From contig CM057461.1 of assembly GCA_030035585.1 (NCBI GenBank), forward strand, positions 168,465,624-168,529,623: a DNA stretch of 64,000 nucleotides. The letters are read 5' to 3'. The DNA is from Dugong dugon. Taxonomy: Eukaryota; Chordata; Mammalia; Sirenia; Dugongidae. Position 1 is the first letter of the stretch; every line of letters starts with the position of its first letter. The notes beneath the pieces were generated by a model. That model did no database searches and had not been told where the DNA came from. It was given only the letters and a program-made list of their open reading frames with translations. Made by a program: the position numbers and the translations under genes. Below are positions 23,201-33,958 of the stretch, in pieces.

Positions 23201-24445
23201 CTCATTAGTCTTAGATTTTTTGGTATAGATGTGACACCCACAGGATGGCATGAAGCAAAGATCTTATAATCAAGAACATGGTGGGAATCCACAGGTGCAC
23301 AGTAAGCCCAGGGAAGAAGCCCTGTACACCGTTCCTGATAGAGGAGAATTGAGAGCTCACTGTAGCTTTATTTTTGCTACCAACGAAATAAAACTGTATC
23401 ATGATTTCTTATTCCCCCCAAAGATCCATGGAAGTTTTTAACTAAGCCTAACTTCTGAAGGAATTCCATCTGACTACTTCAGGAGACTCATGGCACTCAT
23501 TTCTCTGAGATGCATCAAGATCAAGCCTTTAAAGAGTGTTTATTCCCTAGTCTGTAACCACAGCATCCGTTTTGTTTGGAGGAACATCTAGGCATTTCAG
23601 GGGGTAGAGAGACCTGGAGAGTTTAGTATGGAAAGGAGTGTGTATCTGTAAAATTCCCCTTGGATTAAACTCTGAGATCCACAGTGCATGGCCTGCAAAG
23701 TGATGTTAAACTGGGTAGATGCCTACTGCTTTCGGAGTCCGTGAGTAACCGAAAGTCCAGATTTAATGCAATTAGCCAGGAAGGAGTTGGGTTCAGAAAT
23801 GGCCCATGGTCCTGTTGCTCTGTATTCCCAGTCCATGCCGATCTAGGTGGAAATGATGCCACAATGATACCAGGAAAAGGAGTCTCCATTAACTCTTTCT
23901 CCAAACGTACCTTTTGAGAAAAAGAAAGTAAAATTTAGATATTTAAAATAAGCCCAGAATCTCATATGCAGTGACTTCCAAGTGAACTTCTTTTTCCCTT
24001 ATGTCCTCAAATAGCAGTAGAATCACACGCAGTCTGACTTTTAAAAGCGAGTGTGGCTACCAAGCCTGGAGTAGAGCATGAACTAACCCAGAGACTCTTG
24101 TAGCCTGTGCTCCTGACCACAGCTCTTCAGAGAGTGTTCTACTCCATTGCGCTGCCTGCCGTGCCGTTTACTACCGGAACATAAAAACAAAACCTATTGT
24201 TGACACAGCCATGTTTTCTAGTGTTTCCTGTGCTTTTATGATATCAAGTCTGTGCGTAAGTTCTGAAGATAAATTATTTGAAACCATATTTTGGCATATG
24301 GGGGTGGAGAATGAATTCTTTACAAACTTTTTAAGATGATCCCATTTGTACCACAAAATAACATTTTGGATGTTGTTATACATAAGTATATAAATTTTAC
24401 TTGTTTTATTTTGCATTAAAATAAAGTTCTATTCAGTCAATAATA
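20266..24445 (+). other. PARD3B: PARD3B 3'UTR (inferred)
   Basis: About 4.2 kb after the stop codon contains no AfroSINE, L1 or LTR, in sharp contrast to both flanks. It contains a (TG)n tract at 21124-21152 and a T run at about 21709-21730. Possible internal poly(A) signals are AATAAA at 21465, 22036, 22092 and 23387. The extent is inferred from the last AATAAA (24420) before SINEs resume at 24552. Short ORFs inside are not supported. Confidence 0.7.
21124..21152. repeat. (TG)n microsatellite in PARD3B 3'UTR
   Basis: About 14 TG units with one C interruption, followed by a short AG run. Confidence 0.9.
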
Positions 24446-24460
24446 TGTCAGTGTCTTGGC
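24420..24460 (+). terminator. PARD3B: Distal polyadenylation signal of PARD3B (candidate)
   Basis: AATAAA at 24420-24425 is followed about 20 nt later by a GU-rich stretch (TGTCAGTGTCTTGG at 24446-24459), so cleavage at about 24440-24447 is plausible. It is the last such signal before repeats resume. Confidence 0.65.
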
Positions 24461-24551
24461 TTTCACCCACCACCAGTTTGCTGTAGGATTTCATGAATAG
24501 TTTGGTCTGGGCCTGCTCACACTTCAAAGACAATGTCATAGGGCAGAACCA

Positions 24552-24747
24552 GTGAAAACCAGTTGCCATCGAGTGGATTCCAACTCATGGTAACCCCATG
24601 TGCATCAGAATTGTGTGCCATAGGGTTTTCAGTGACTGATTTTTCGGCAGTAGATCGCCACTCCTTTCTTCAGAGGCACCTCTGGCTAGACTCGAACTGC
24701 CAACTTTTCCATTAGCACATTAACAGTTTGCCACCCAGGGACTCCCA
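24552..24747 (-). mobile_element. AfroSINE
   Basis: Plus-strand CCAGTTGCCATCGAGTGGATT, CATAGGGTTTTCAGTGACTG, CGGCAGTAGATCGCC, GACTCGAACTGCC and CCACCCAGGGACTCCC give a reversed AfroSINE of the same subtype as 16497-16700. It begins about 100 bp beyond the inferred PARD3B cleavage site. Confidence 0.95.
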
Positions 24748-25026
24748 ATAGGACAGAGGACAAGAGGAAAGAGCATTTGTAGCATGCTGGGTTCCCCGAG
24801 AATCATATGCTGAGACAGAGATTAGTAAGCAGATGTTTATTTGAGAGCGCACGTAAGTTCAATGCCTATGAAAGGTAGGGAAAGGAAGCGGAGTTGAGCA
24901 GAGTGAGAAGTTGAGCTGTGATGCACTCCCACCTTGGGTCTCTGCCAACCCTACAGAAAACTCCGGAACTGGAATGGCCCTACAGAGTTGAGAGAGGGAC
25001 CTACGTCTTTATACCCACGTTGATCA

Positions 25027-25245
25027 GTGCAGACCCTGGGTGGTGCAAACTGTTAACAAGTTCAGCTGCTAACCAAAAGTTTGGAAGTTCAAGTCTACCC
25101 AGAGGTGCCTCCGAAGAAAAATCTGGCAATCTACTTCCAAAACATCAGCCATTGAAAACCCTATGGAGCACAGTTCTACTCTGGCATACATGGAGTCTCC
25201 ATGAGTCAGAATAGACTCAACAGCAACTGGTTTACTGGTGTTTGT
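25027..25245 (+). mobile_element. AfroSINE
   Basis: GACCCTGGGTGGTGCAAAC, CAGCTGCTAACCAAAAG, AGTTCAAGTCTACCCAGAGG, CCATTGAAAACCCTATGGAG and GAATAGACTCAACAGCAAC follow the plus-strand AfroSINE order. Confidence 0.93.
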
Positions 25246-25599
25246 TGATCAGTAGATGTGATCAAATGGAATCACCTAAAAAGAGGTTGAGATTGGGCCA
25301 GGCGGTTTTCTTTAGTTGAGGCTGACAGCTGAGGGCCATCTTTGGTAGGCACTCACAGTGGCCGGAGAAATAGTCTTTCCTTCCTCAAGAGGGGGCAGCG
25401 CATCACAGCGTCCATGACAGCATCCAACACTGTTGACCTCTCTCTCAGTCATTCTTACTTGTCTACAGTAACATGCATCTGAGTTGGTTCCGCTCAAGAC
25501 ATCCCTGTTTCTCCTAAGCTCCTTTCTTCCCCTAGATTCTGATCCTCAGACTTCCCCACGCTCTCTCAGGCAAGCTCGTCCAGAGCCAGGGTTTCAGCT

Positions 25600-25966
25600 A
25601 CCACCTCTGAACTGATTGCTCCAACTCAGACTGTCTCCAGAGCTTATGCATTTCCACTTTCCTACTAGAGAGCCCCACGTGGATGTCCCACAGGCCCTTT
25701 AAACTCAGCATGCCCAAACTGAAAACATAAGCTTTCTCCAAGGAAACCTGCTCTTCGGGAGTCTGTTGTGACCAATGGCATCACCATGTTCACAGTTATA
25801 AATCAGAAACCTAGAAATTATGCTTGACTTCCCATTTATACCCCACACCTTTCTCCACCTGACCCTTATCTAGTCAGACAAAAGTCCAACAATTCTACCT
25901 CCTACGTATCTATATGTCCATGCTTTCCGATAACTAGCTGTACCGTGGTTTAGCCTCTCTTCACTT
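25600..25966. mobile_element. Ancient repeat, family not assigned
   Basis: CACGTGGATGTCCCACAGG, AACTCAGCATGCCCAAACTG, CAGAAACCTAGAAATTATGC and CAATTCTACCTCCTA are phrases of a common old mammalian LINE/DNA repeat. The ERVK-like LTR at 25973 appears to interrupt it. Confidence 0.45.
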
Positions 25967-25972
25967 CTCACC

Positions 25973-26362
25973 TGTGGGGATATATGCCATTTAAACATGG
26001 CTGCACTATTGACAACTGCAGCCCCCACAGGCCTCTATGCTGCACAACATGTTGAGATTTGTCCCCAACATGTTGAGACTTGTCACGACTCGTTTTCCCA
26101 AACCTATTGTCCTTTTACTGATTGGCTTGTTTACCTGAATTGCTTCTCCCTTCCCCGCACCCAAAGCCCATTGTTCTGTTGTTTGCTTCACTGCTTGCTG
26201 TATTGACTATAAATAAACTCCTGGGACTGAAGCCGGGTCGACTTCTCAGAGTGACCTTCCTGGCCCCACTTCTCCGTAAGAGTTGTGTTTGGTTACTGTC
26301 TCCGCCGCCCCGACATTCGCCGCTGCTGCGACAGATGGTGCCCTGTGTGAGGGGCTGCGACA
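25973..26362 (+). mobile_element. ERVK-like solo LTR with 6-bp TSD and primer-site remnant
   Basis: The 390-bp element starts TGTGGGGATATATGCC and ends GGGGCTGCGACA. It is flanked by a perfect CTCACC at 25967-25972 and 26363-26368. A 6-bp duplication fits class II (ERVK-like) retroviruses. AATAAA at about 26213 supports the plus orientation. The sequence CTGCGACA occurs twice near the end, at 26326-26333 and 26355-26362. Between them is GA followed by TGGTGCCCTGTGTGAGGGG, which has the position and TGG start of a tRNA primer-binding site. No viral gene remains. Confidence 0.85.
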
Positions 26363-26454
26363 CTCACCTAGATCTTTCAATAGCCTACTTTGTGATCTCC
26401 CTACCTCTGACCTTACTTATCTCAAGTCTACCTATATACTATGCAGGTTCACTG

Positions 26455-26625
26455 CCTGATTTTGTAAATAGCTTTATGGGAATACAACCACACACATTTG
26501 TTCATGTATTGTTTAAGGCTCTTTTGCACTATCACAGCAGAGTTGAATAGTTGCAAAAGAGACTGTATGGCCCATAAAGCCTAAAATATTTGCTACCTTC
26601 CCTTTTACTGAGCCAACCCAGCTCT
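26455..26625. mobile_element. hAT-type MER element fragment
   Basis: TAGCTTTATGGGAATACAACC, TATTGTTTAAGGCTC, GAGTTGAATAGTTGC, AGACTGTATGGCCCATAAAG and CTAAAATATTTGCTACC are typical words of an old mammalian hAT-like MER family. One end is missing. The exact family is uncertain. Confidence 0.55.
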
Positions 26626-27119
26626 TACTCTTGTCAGAGGGATTTTTCTGGAATGGAGATCTGCCTATATTACTCTTCAGGAAGCAGCGTTGTTTTGATC
26701 ATTGACTTTGTCTTTTGTAAAACGGAACTACTATACACCTTTAGAATTGTTTTGAAAATTAACTTACGTGATATTTATAGGAGTATTGCAGTCAGCTGGC
26801 ACCAGCTCCCAAGAGACAATTGTATGCATCTGTTCCCAACTTCATGTTCAGTGATGTCATATTGATAGCTTGAAATCAGCCATAGTGGGAATATTTACAC
26901 CATGGAAAATGGCAAACCTAAAATCAGGGCTTTTTTTTTTCCCCCTGCAGAGAATCAGTGTTATTTACCAGGACACCACTGAATACAACATATTTAGCTG
27001 TCAAGGGAAATTAATCTTTCCCTGATTCTCTCTCTCTCTTTTTCTAAAACACACACACAGGTACGCACACAACACTCCTTAAAACTGTTTTGTGGCCAAA
27101 GCTTATTAAGAAAATATTA

Positions 27120-27790
27120 TGCATCCTACTTTGGTGAGTGGCATCTGGGGTCTTAAAAGCTTGCAAGCGGCCATCTAAGATGCATCAATTGGTCCCAACC
27201 ACCTGGAGTAAAGGAGAATGAAGAACACCAAAGACACAAGGAAAGTAGTAGCCCAAGAGACAGAAAGGGCCACATAAACCAGAGACTTCATCAGCCTGAG
27301 ACCAGAAGAACTAGATGGTACCCAGCTACCACCAATGACTGCCCTGACAGGGAACACAACAGAAAGTCCCTGATGGTGCAGGAGAAAGGTGGGATGCAGA
27401 ACTCAAATTCTAGAAAGACCAGACTTAATGGTCTGACTGAGACTGGAGGAACCCTGGAAAGCATGGCTCCTGGATTCTCTATCAGGCCAGAACTAAAACA
27501 ATTTCCAAGGCCAACTCTTCAGACAGGGATTGGACCGGACTGTGGGACATAAAGTGATACTCGTGAGGAGCGTGCCTGTTAGCTCAAGTAGATACAAAAG
27601 ACTAAATGGGCAGCTTCTGTCCAGAGGTGAGATGCGAAGGCAGAGAGGGCTTGGAGTGGTTGAATGGTCATGGGGAATCAGGGGTGGAGAGGAGAAGTGT
27701 GCTGTCACAGTATGAGGAGAGCAATAAGAGTCACATAACAATGTATGTATAAATTTTTGTATGGAAAAAATTAAAAAATAATTTTAAAAA
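27120..27790 (+). mobile_element. L1 3'UTR, 5'-truncated
   Basis: GGCATCTGGGGTCTTAAAAG, GCGGCCATCTAAGATGCATC, GACCAGACTTAATGGTCTG, CTACCACCAATGACTGCCC and an A-rich end match (in reverse) the 3'UTR of the L1 at 5165-5620, as well as the one at 36420-36700. Confidence 0.88.
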
Positions 27791-27794
27791 AAAC

Positions 27795-28095
27795 TATTTT
27801 GTGGCTCCCTATTACCTGCAGCTCAAAGTCTGACATCCAAAATCAGTCCTTTGTGCCTCTTTCTCATCATCTCCTGTTGCTGTCAGTTTTACATGTTATG
27901 CTACTTTTAATTCAAATTACATTTATTTATTTGATCCAAGCATGCATTTTCATACCTCTGTGCCAAGGCAATATGCAATAAGCATAGCTGCCCCTACCCA
28001 AAATGCTCTCTTTCCCTACCCTGCTTTGTCTTATGGATCCTCACTCATCCCTCAAGTGTACGATCAAGCAGCTCTTTTTCCAAGAAGCCATGGAG
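27795..28095 (+). mobile_element. L2 3' end
   Basis: GGCTCCCTATTACCTGCAG, AAAGTCTGACATCC, CAAAATGCTCTCTTTCCC, CACTCATCCCTCAAG and CCAAGAAGCCATGGAGG follow the order of the L2 3' region, in plus orientation. It is old and diverged. Confidence 0.65.
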
Positions 28096-28109
28096 GCAGA
28101 AATTGGAGT

Positions 28110-28670
28110 TTGGCTCCCTCACATCCATCCCACCATCTTGTAGCAGGATTTACCACAGGCTAGAATCTATAACACTGGAGACCCCATTTTGCAGACTCTC
28201 TCACAGCTTGGGCTCCATGTGAGGCCCAGTTTCTACCAAGAAGACCAAACCCTCCTAGAAGATGGAATTGAGGGCCAGGCATTCTTCTGGTGGCAAACAC
28301 AGTAGCAGAGGCATTTGGTTTTACTGCAGGAATATCCAGTCGCTAGCTTCCTAAGGTTGGGAGCTGTGTGAGGGTCACCATTGTGTTACCATGGATCACA
28401 GCTGAGGCAGTATGAGTCTGTTTCCACCAGTTGAGCAGTGGCTTTTTGAGCCTCTGACTTGCTGATCATTGCAGGGGTAGTGACTCCCTTAGTGGGTCAG
28501 TTTTATAATATTGTTCTGAGAGTTATTCCTGGAAGCCTGCCTAGAGCCTTCTCCTCCAACCCTTGCAACAATTCTGTAAACACCTAATTTCCCACATTAA
28601 ATCTCTTTCTGTTTAAACTACCTACAAGGGGTTCAGTTAGCTGCAACTAAACTGACCAAGACACCTTCCA
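28110..28670. mobile_element. Probable ancient LTR-like repeat
   Basis: The terminal part TTAAATCTCTTTCTGTTTAA, followed by CTAAACTGACCAAGACAC, resembles the 3' end of old mammalian LTRs. The middle is not recognisable to me. Edges and class are uncertain. Confidence 0.35.
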
Positions 28671-29449
28671 TGCCCCTCCTCCCAAGGCATAGTTGGTAAT
28701 TCCATCTTGTATGTTACCAAGATACCTTCTGCAGATCCTCAATAAAACTTTTATTACCCCTATTACAATGATTAGTTTCCTCGTCTGTGTGGCCTTCTAA
28801 TATGGATCCAATTTGTAACACATTGCCTGGATCTGACTATATGCTCCAGAAATATTTGCTGAATTCATTTGAATGAAGAAATGAGGTGTGAAGATTCTTT
28901 TCCTGAATTGCTGCACTGCTGCAGTTCCACCTTGCAGCTCAAACCATAAATCTCGAAGTCCTGTAGTTAAAGATGCCTGGTATTATGTTTGAGGTGAAAG
29001 GTGTTAGTTCACGTGGGCAGACCAGATTCTAATTTAAAACACGAAGCAGGTTAGGAGATTGTAAATGCAATTGGTAATGCATTATTTAGAGAGTAAAGAG
29101 AGACTTAAGTAAAGAGAAAATGTATTTATTACAACTTACTAAGATGGTAATACTTTTAGTGACAGATGATTGCTATTATTATTGTATAATTCCTTGGATT
29201 TGAGGCAAGTGCTTTGCAATCACTTGCATTAGTTTTTCCTTTCAACAACTGTAGGTGAGGAGTTGGAACGGTCCCTGACTTTCTGTAAGGAAACTGAGTC
29301 CCGCATACAATGGAACTAAAATATTTAATGAAGGCTATTTAGACATATCTAAAGAACCCAGAGATTACTTTGTAAGTGTCTTAGCAATTGAGGGTTTTTT
29401 TTTTTTTTTTAGTAACCATGTTTATTGTTACTAACTATTGTTTACATTA

Positions 29450-29585
29450 CATGATGAATGTTTCACTGACAGTGATTTTTGCTTCTCATATAGTCAAAGA
29501 ACATCAGGTTCACACTTACTTTACAGCTGAAGAAACTGAGGCACAAAGAAGCCAATCAGGTAATCCAGAGTCATGCAGGGAGGAG
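29450..29585. repeat. Direct duplication, copy 1
   Basis: GAATGTTTCACTGA, GCTTCTCATATAGTCAAAG, ACATCAGGTTCACAC and ACTTTACAGCTGAAGAAACTG recur, with scattered changes, at 30568-30700. The last part resembles a reversed MIR, but the shared stretch extends beyond MIR. An LTR lies between the two copies. Confidence 0.75.
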
Positions 29586-29700
29586 AGAGAGCTGAACTTC
29601 CTTTATTCATTAAATATTTGTGAAGCATTTTGTGCTAGCTCCTGCTTGGACTTTCTAATTTGCAATGTGGGTGGTATCTCACCAGCTTGCATTAAAAGAT

Positions 29701-30222
29701 TGTCTTAGGCTGGGTTCTCTAGAGAAGCAAAACAAGTGAAGCATATATATATATTTAGAGAGAAAGAGATTTATCTCAAGGAAAGGGCTCATGCAGTTGT
29801 AGAGGCTGGCAAGTTCCAAGTCCATGGGTCAGGCATCAGGCTGGAGGCTTCTCCTGACACAGCTGTAGGGGCTGATGAACCCAAGATCGGTAGGTCAGAC
29901 CGCAGGCCGCTGGCTCACAGGTTGGGGAGGTTGATGCATTCCAAGATCGGCAGGTAAGCTGCTAGCTTAAGTCCCAAGAACTGGAGGTCAGACAAGCCAG
30001 ATGTGGGATCCAGAGAAAGAACCTTGCTAGAACATCCGATTATATACTGGGGGCAGGCCACATCCCTAAGGAAACTTCTTTCAACTGATTGGCAACTCAT
30101 AGCAGATCTCATTGTGGAGTCGATTACATCATTACATAATTGCCATATTACATAATTATATAATAGCCAAACCACTGAGAATCATGGTCCAGCCAAGCTG
30201 ACACACAACCTTAACCATCACA
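29701..30222 (-). mobile_element. ERVL/MaLR-like solo LTR (family B), 5-bp TSD
   Basis: The plus strand starts TGTCTTAGGCTGGGTTCTCT and ends CCTTAACCATCACA, flanked by AAGAT at 29696-29700 and 30223-30227. The reverse complement reads TGTGATGGTTAAGG, then GGACCATGATTCTCAGT, a TATA-like GTATATAATC and a GATAAATCTC poly(A)-like site, so the sense strand is minus. No internal viral sequence is present. A second copy of the family is at 33959-34469. Confidence 0.88.
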
Positions 30223-30567
30223 AAGATCCTTTCTCAGCACGTGACCAGTGTGCATATCATACCTATACCTTCCTAATCACTGGGCTCCTCTGAGAGCCAC
30301 TGGTCATGGTTAAAGATGACCCATGTCCTCTAGAAGTAAGAGATGCCTCAGCTGTCAACATTTTGAAAGACCATTTTAAAAACCATCCTTTTGACTGAAG
30401 CCTTTATTGGATCGACCAACCTTCCCCACAAAAACCCAAACACCTAAGTTTGTTGCGTGATAATGAATGTGTGACACCATTAAAAAAAAAAAAAAAAGTT
30501 TTAATTGGACCCTAACAACCATTGACTTTGTAGCTCTTCTGCCTACTCAATCTAATGTTGCTAGTTG

Positions 30568-30700
30568 CCGAATGTTTCACTGATCACAAAAATGTTTGCT
30601 TCTCATACAGTCAAAGAACATCAGGTTCATACGTACTTTACAGCTGAAGAAACTGAAGCACAGAGAAGGCAACCAGGTAGTTCAGAATCATGGTGACCCC
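30568..30700. repeat. Direct duplication, copy 2
   Basis: Partner of 29450-29585, in the same orientation about 1.1 kb downstream, sharing GAATGTTTCACTGA, CATCAGGTTCATAC and CTTTACAGCTGAAGAAACTG. It runs into the AfroSINE at 30690. Confidence 0.75.
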
Positions 30701-30865
30701 ATATGTTATAGAGTAAAACTGCTGCATAGAGTCTTCATGCCTGGAATCTTACCAGAAGCAGATCACCAGATCTTTTCTTCCATGGAGCTGCTGGGTGGGT
30801 TTGAACCGCCAACATTTGGGTTAGCAGTAGAGCACAAACTGTTTTCGCCACTCAGTCTAATAGGG
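30690..30865 (-). mobile_element. AfroSINE (3' tail missing)
   Basis: CATGGTGACCCCATATGTTA, TAAAACTGCTGCATAGAG, CCAGAAGCAGATCACCAG, GAGCTGCTGGGTGGGTTTG and AACCGCCAACATTTG give a reversed AfroSINE. It begins inside the body, so the tail is lost. Confidence 0.88.
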
Positions 30866-31344
30866 AATACAAGAATAAAATGAGATTCAAATATAGCCCA
30901 ACAAATATTTATTGAACAGATAATTCATGACAGACACTGTAAAACTCTGCAGCAGATCCCAGACATGGACGAGCCTTGGATTCTGCTCTTAAGGACCTGA
31001 AAGTCTAATAGGAAAGAGAAACATGTGTACAAAGATCCCACACCCGCGGTTGAGTGTGGTGTGAGCTTGAGAGAGGTGCACAGTGACTGGGACCCTGTGA
31101 AAAGAAGGCTGACTTCTGACTTTGGGTGTAGACAGGATCAGGGAAGATCTTATGGAAGGTGTTGCATCTGAAATAGCCTTAAAAAATGAGAGGAATGTAA
31201 ACAAGCCAAGCAAAGAAGGGTATTGACTTTCTAGATGAACAAAATACAAACATCTGCATGGAGACAGAAAACCCCCAAATATGTGTGATTTACAAGGGAA
31301 CTGACTGTGTGATGGAGATATGGGAACTGTAGGTTAATAATAAT

Positions 31345-31515
31345 CAGAATAGCTAATATTTATTAAATGCTTAGTAGGTGCCAGATACTGGCCTAAATGT
31401 TTGTCACCGTTTATCCCATTTAATCTTCAGACTGTATGAGAAAATATAGCCTTAAATGAAGTAACTTGCCCTTGGAATTTCAGATCCAACAAGTGCAAGT
31501 TACTTCGGTACTTCA
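31345..31515 (-). mobile_element. MIR SINE
   Basis: Reversed MIR order: CTAATATTTATTAAATGC, GGTGCCAGATACTGGCC, TCCCATTTAATCTTCAG and GAAGTAACTTGCCC. Confidence 0.75.
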
Positions 31516-31647
31516 AGGACTTAACTTAGATAACTTGGGAGAAACTCTCATACAAATAGGTATTTAAACAAAACTGACTGTGGATGAAGTGCGCCATGCT
31601 AACTGAACTGGAAAGACCTATCATATCATCAGTGCTTGCTAGAAAGA

Positions 31648-31852
31648 GGTTGTTGTTAGGTGCCCTTGTCCAACTCATGGTGACCTCATGTGAATAGAAT
31701 AGAACTGATCCATAGGGGTTCCTAGGCTGTAATCTTTACGGGATCAGATGGTCAGGTCTTTCTCCTTTGGAGCTGCTGGTTGGGTTCGAACTGCCAAACT
31801 TTTGGTTAGCATCTGAGCACTTAACCGTTGCACCACCAGGGTTCCAAGCCTA
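31648..31852 (-). mobile_element. AfroSINE with RTE-type tail
   Basis: The plus strand starts GGTTGTTGTTAGGTGCCC, exactly the reverse of the RTE terminus, then CAACTCATGGTGACC, CTAGGCTGTAATCTTTACG, GGTTCGAACTGCC and TGCACCACCAGGGTTCC. Confidence 0.95.
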
Positions 31853-31894
31853 AAAAGAGGAGGGGCTAATAATTTTCAAATGTGAAGGAGCTGT

Positions 31895-32275
31895 CCTAGT
31901 TGCTTTCCCTACATTTATCTCATTTTCTTTTCACATAGATAAGATGGGCATTATCCCCATTTTGCAGATGAGAAGACTATGGCTCTAGGAGCCCTGGTGG
32001 CACGGTGGTTTCAGGTGGTTTCAGGTGCTAACTGACAGGTCAGCAGCTCGAAGCCACCAGTGGCTCTGCGAGGGAAAGATATGGCAGTCTGCTTCTGTAA
32101 AGATTCGCAGCCTTGGAAACCCTAGGGGGTCACTAAGAGTCGGAATTGACTCGACTGCAGTGGGTTTTGCAGTTTTTTTAAGAGAATAAGTACCAGCCAA
32201 GGGCCACGTGGCTGGTAAAGTGGCAGCTCTGCTCTCAGATTCGGCTCTTAGCCCACAGCCTATGTTCCTTCTTGC
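31895..32275 (-). mobile_element. MIR split by an AfroSINE
   Basis: The left part (31895-31988) has GCATTATCCCCATTTTGCAG and ATGAGAAGACTATGG. After the SINE, the right part has GGCCACGTGGCTGGTAAAG and TGGCAGCTCTGCTCTCAG. Together they follow the reversed MIR order, so the SINE at 31989-32178 inserted into it. Confidence 0.7.
31989..32178 (+). mobile_element. AfroSINE
   Basis: GGAGCCCTGGTGGCACGG, a short duplicated GTGGTTTCAG, AAAGATATGGCAGTCTGC, CAGCCTTGGAAACCC and GAGTCGGAATTGACTCG with the tail TGGGTTTTGCAGTTTTTTT. It is nested in a MIR. Confidence 0.95.
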
Positions 32276-32974
32276 TATACCAATGAATAGTAGAGATTAA
32301 AAGTAAATCACAGTGTAATTTCTTTTAATTCTTTAGAGCTTACACTGTGATTACTATTTCAAGCGCGCGCAATGTTGAAGAAAATTCAGAACGTGTAAAT
32401 GCAGATTTTGACATTTTAGACTCGAGAAACAGGCAGCCTTGTGTTAGTTCCACCATATATTAAATTATAATCTATGTAGACAGCTGTTTTGAAAGGTATC
32501 CAGTCAAATAAGTTGTACTTCTTGCTGAAGTCAGACAGGTAGATGAAACTTTGATGGCTTAATTCCCACAACTATTAAAGGTATAAACAGAGCAGGACCC
32601 TGAGCTGGAGCAAGGCTGCCAGAAAATTTATTAAGAGCAGTAAAGTGCACAGACATAATTTCAACAGGTTATCTTGCTTCTCTGGCTAATTGTTTTCCAA
32701 GCTTTCTCTGCTCAAAACCATTCAGCATTATTATCACCTGGGAAATGTGCATGCTTCTAGGATATTTTCCAGCATGCAGCCACCTCTGTCCGCCAGTCTC
32801 AGCTGTATTTTTGCTCAAAGAGCTGTCAGTTAGATTTAAGAACCTCCCCAGCCCCACCATGCTCTGTCTTGCTGATCTTCAGAGACTGCCCAGGTGTCGC
32901 CCTTTGATTTATGGAGCATGCATCTCAAACCCAGCCTCACACTTTGTTAAGGCAGCTTTTAGGCGTATACATAG

Positions 32975-33052
32975 CTTTTAGGCCTATAGAGTCGCTATGA
33001 ATAGGAATTGACTTGATGGCAACCGGTTTGGTTCTTTTTTTTTTTTTTTTTT
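32975..33052 (+). mobile_element. AfroSINE 3' end fragment
   Basis: CCTATAGAGTCGCTATGAAT, GGAATTGACTTGATGGCAAC and CGGTTTGGTTC plus a T run (about 33035-33052) make the SINE tail. It abuts the RTE copy that starts at 33056. Confidence 0.85.
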
Positions 33053-33055
33053 GGT

Positions 33056-33660
33056 TAGGCATATTATACCTTCTACAATCAATGCACAAGGAAGCAGCAG
33101 TCAAGAAATCAAACGACATATTGCACTGGGTAAATCTGCTACAAACGACATCTTTCAAGTGTTAAAAAGTAAAGATGTCACTTTGAGGACTAAGGTATGC
33201 CCAGCCCAAGCCGTGGTATTCTCAATCACCTCATATGCATGCGAAAGCTGGATAATGAATAAGGAAGACAGAAGAAGAATTAATGCATTTGAATTATGGT
33301 ATCGGTGAAGAATATTGAAGATACCATGGACTGTCAGAAGAATGAACAAATCTGTCTTGGGAGAAGTACAGCCAGAATGCTCCTTAGAAACGAGGATGGC
33401 GAGGCTTCATCTCATTTACTTTGGACATGTTATCAGGAAGGACCAGTCCCTGGAGAAGGACATCATGCATGGTAAAGTAGAGAGAGGGTCAGCAAAAAAG
33501 AGGAAGACCCTCAATAAGATGGATTGACACAATGACTGCAACAATGGGCTCAAACCTAGCAACGATTGTGATGGCAGAGGACAGGCCAATGTTTTGTTCT
33601 GTTGTACATAGGGTCACTATGAGCCAGAACTGGCATGACGGCATCTGACAACAACAGCAG
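33056..33660 (+). mobile_element. RTE-clade LINE 3' fragment
   Basis: Colinear with 1960-3029 but without the hAT insertion: GGAAGCAGCAGTCAAGAAAT, GTCACTTTGAGGACTAAGG, GGACATGTTATCAGGAAGGA and ATAGGGTCACTATGAGCC, ending CTGACAACAACAGCAG. The frame 33051-33308 encodes a diverged RTE C-terminal part and is then interrupted. The copy is 5'-truncated and inactive. It provides the empty-site comparison for the hAT insertion. Confidence 0.92.
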
Positions 33661-33958
33661 CATACCTTTCCAGCTTGGAAGCTTCCAATCGCTTCTCTAC
33701 CTAGGAGTCCAATCTCTTTGATAAGTAGCATTCTGGGTTATTGGAAAGTGGGGCCTTTGCTTTCCATCCTTCCACCCTCCTACCTCCAGGTGTGAGATTG
33801 TAGGTGAGGAGGAGGGATGGAGAGCCAGGCACAGCCCAGCTCTCCAGGTGGCCTTTCAATATCTGCTTTTTTCCTGACCCTCCCTTGACCTTTGTAGTAT
33901 GACAGTGTTTGGCCTGGGGCTGTGTGATTCTTCACTGATTTTCTTTTTCCATCCAGGC

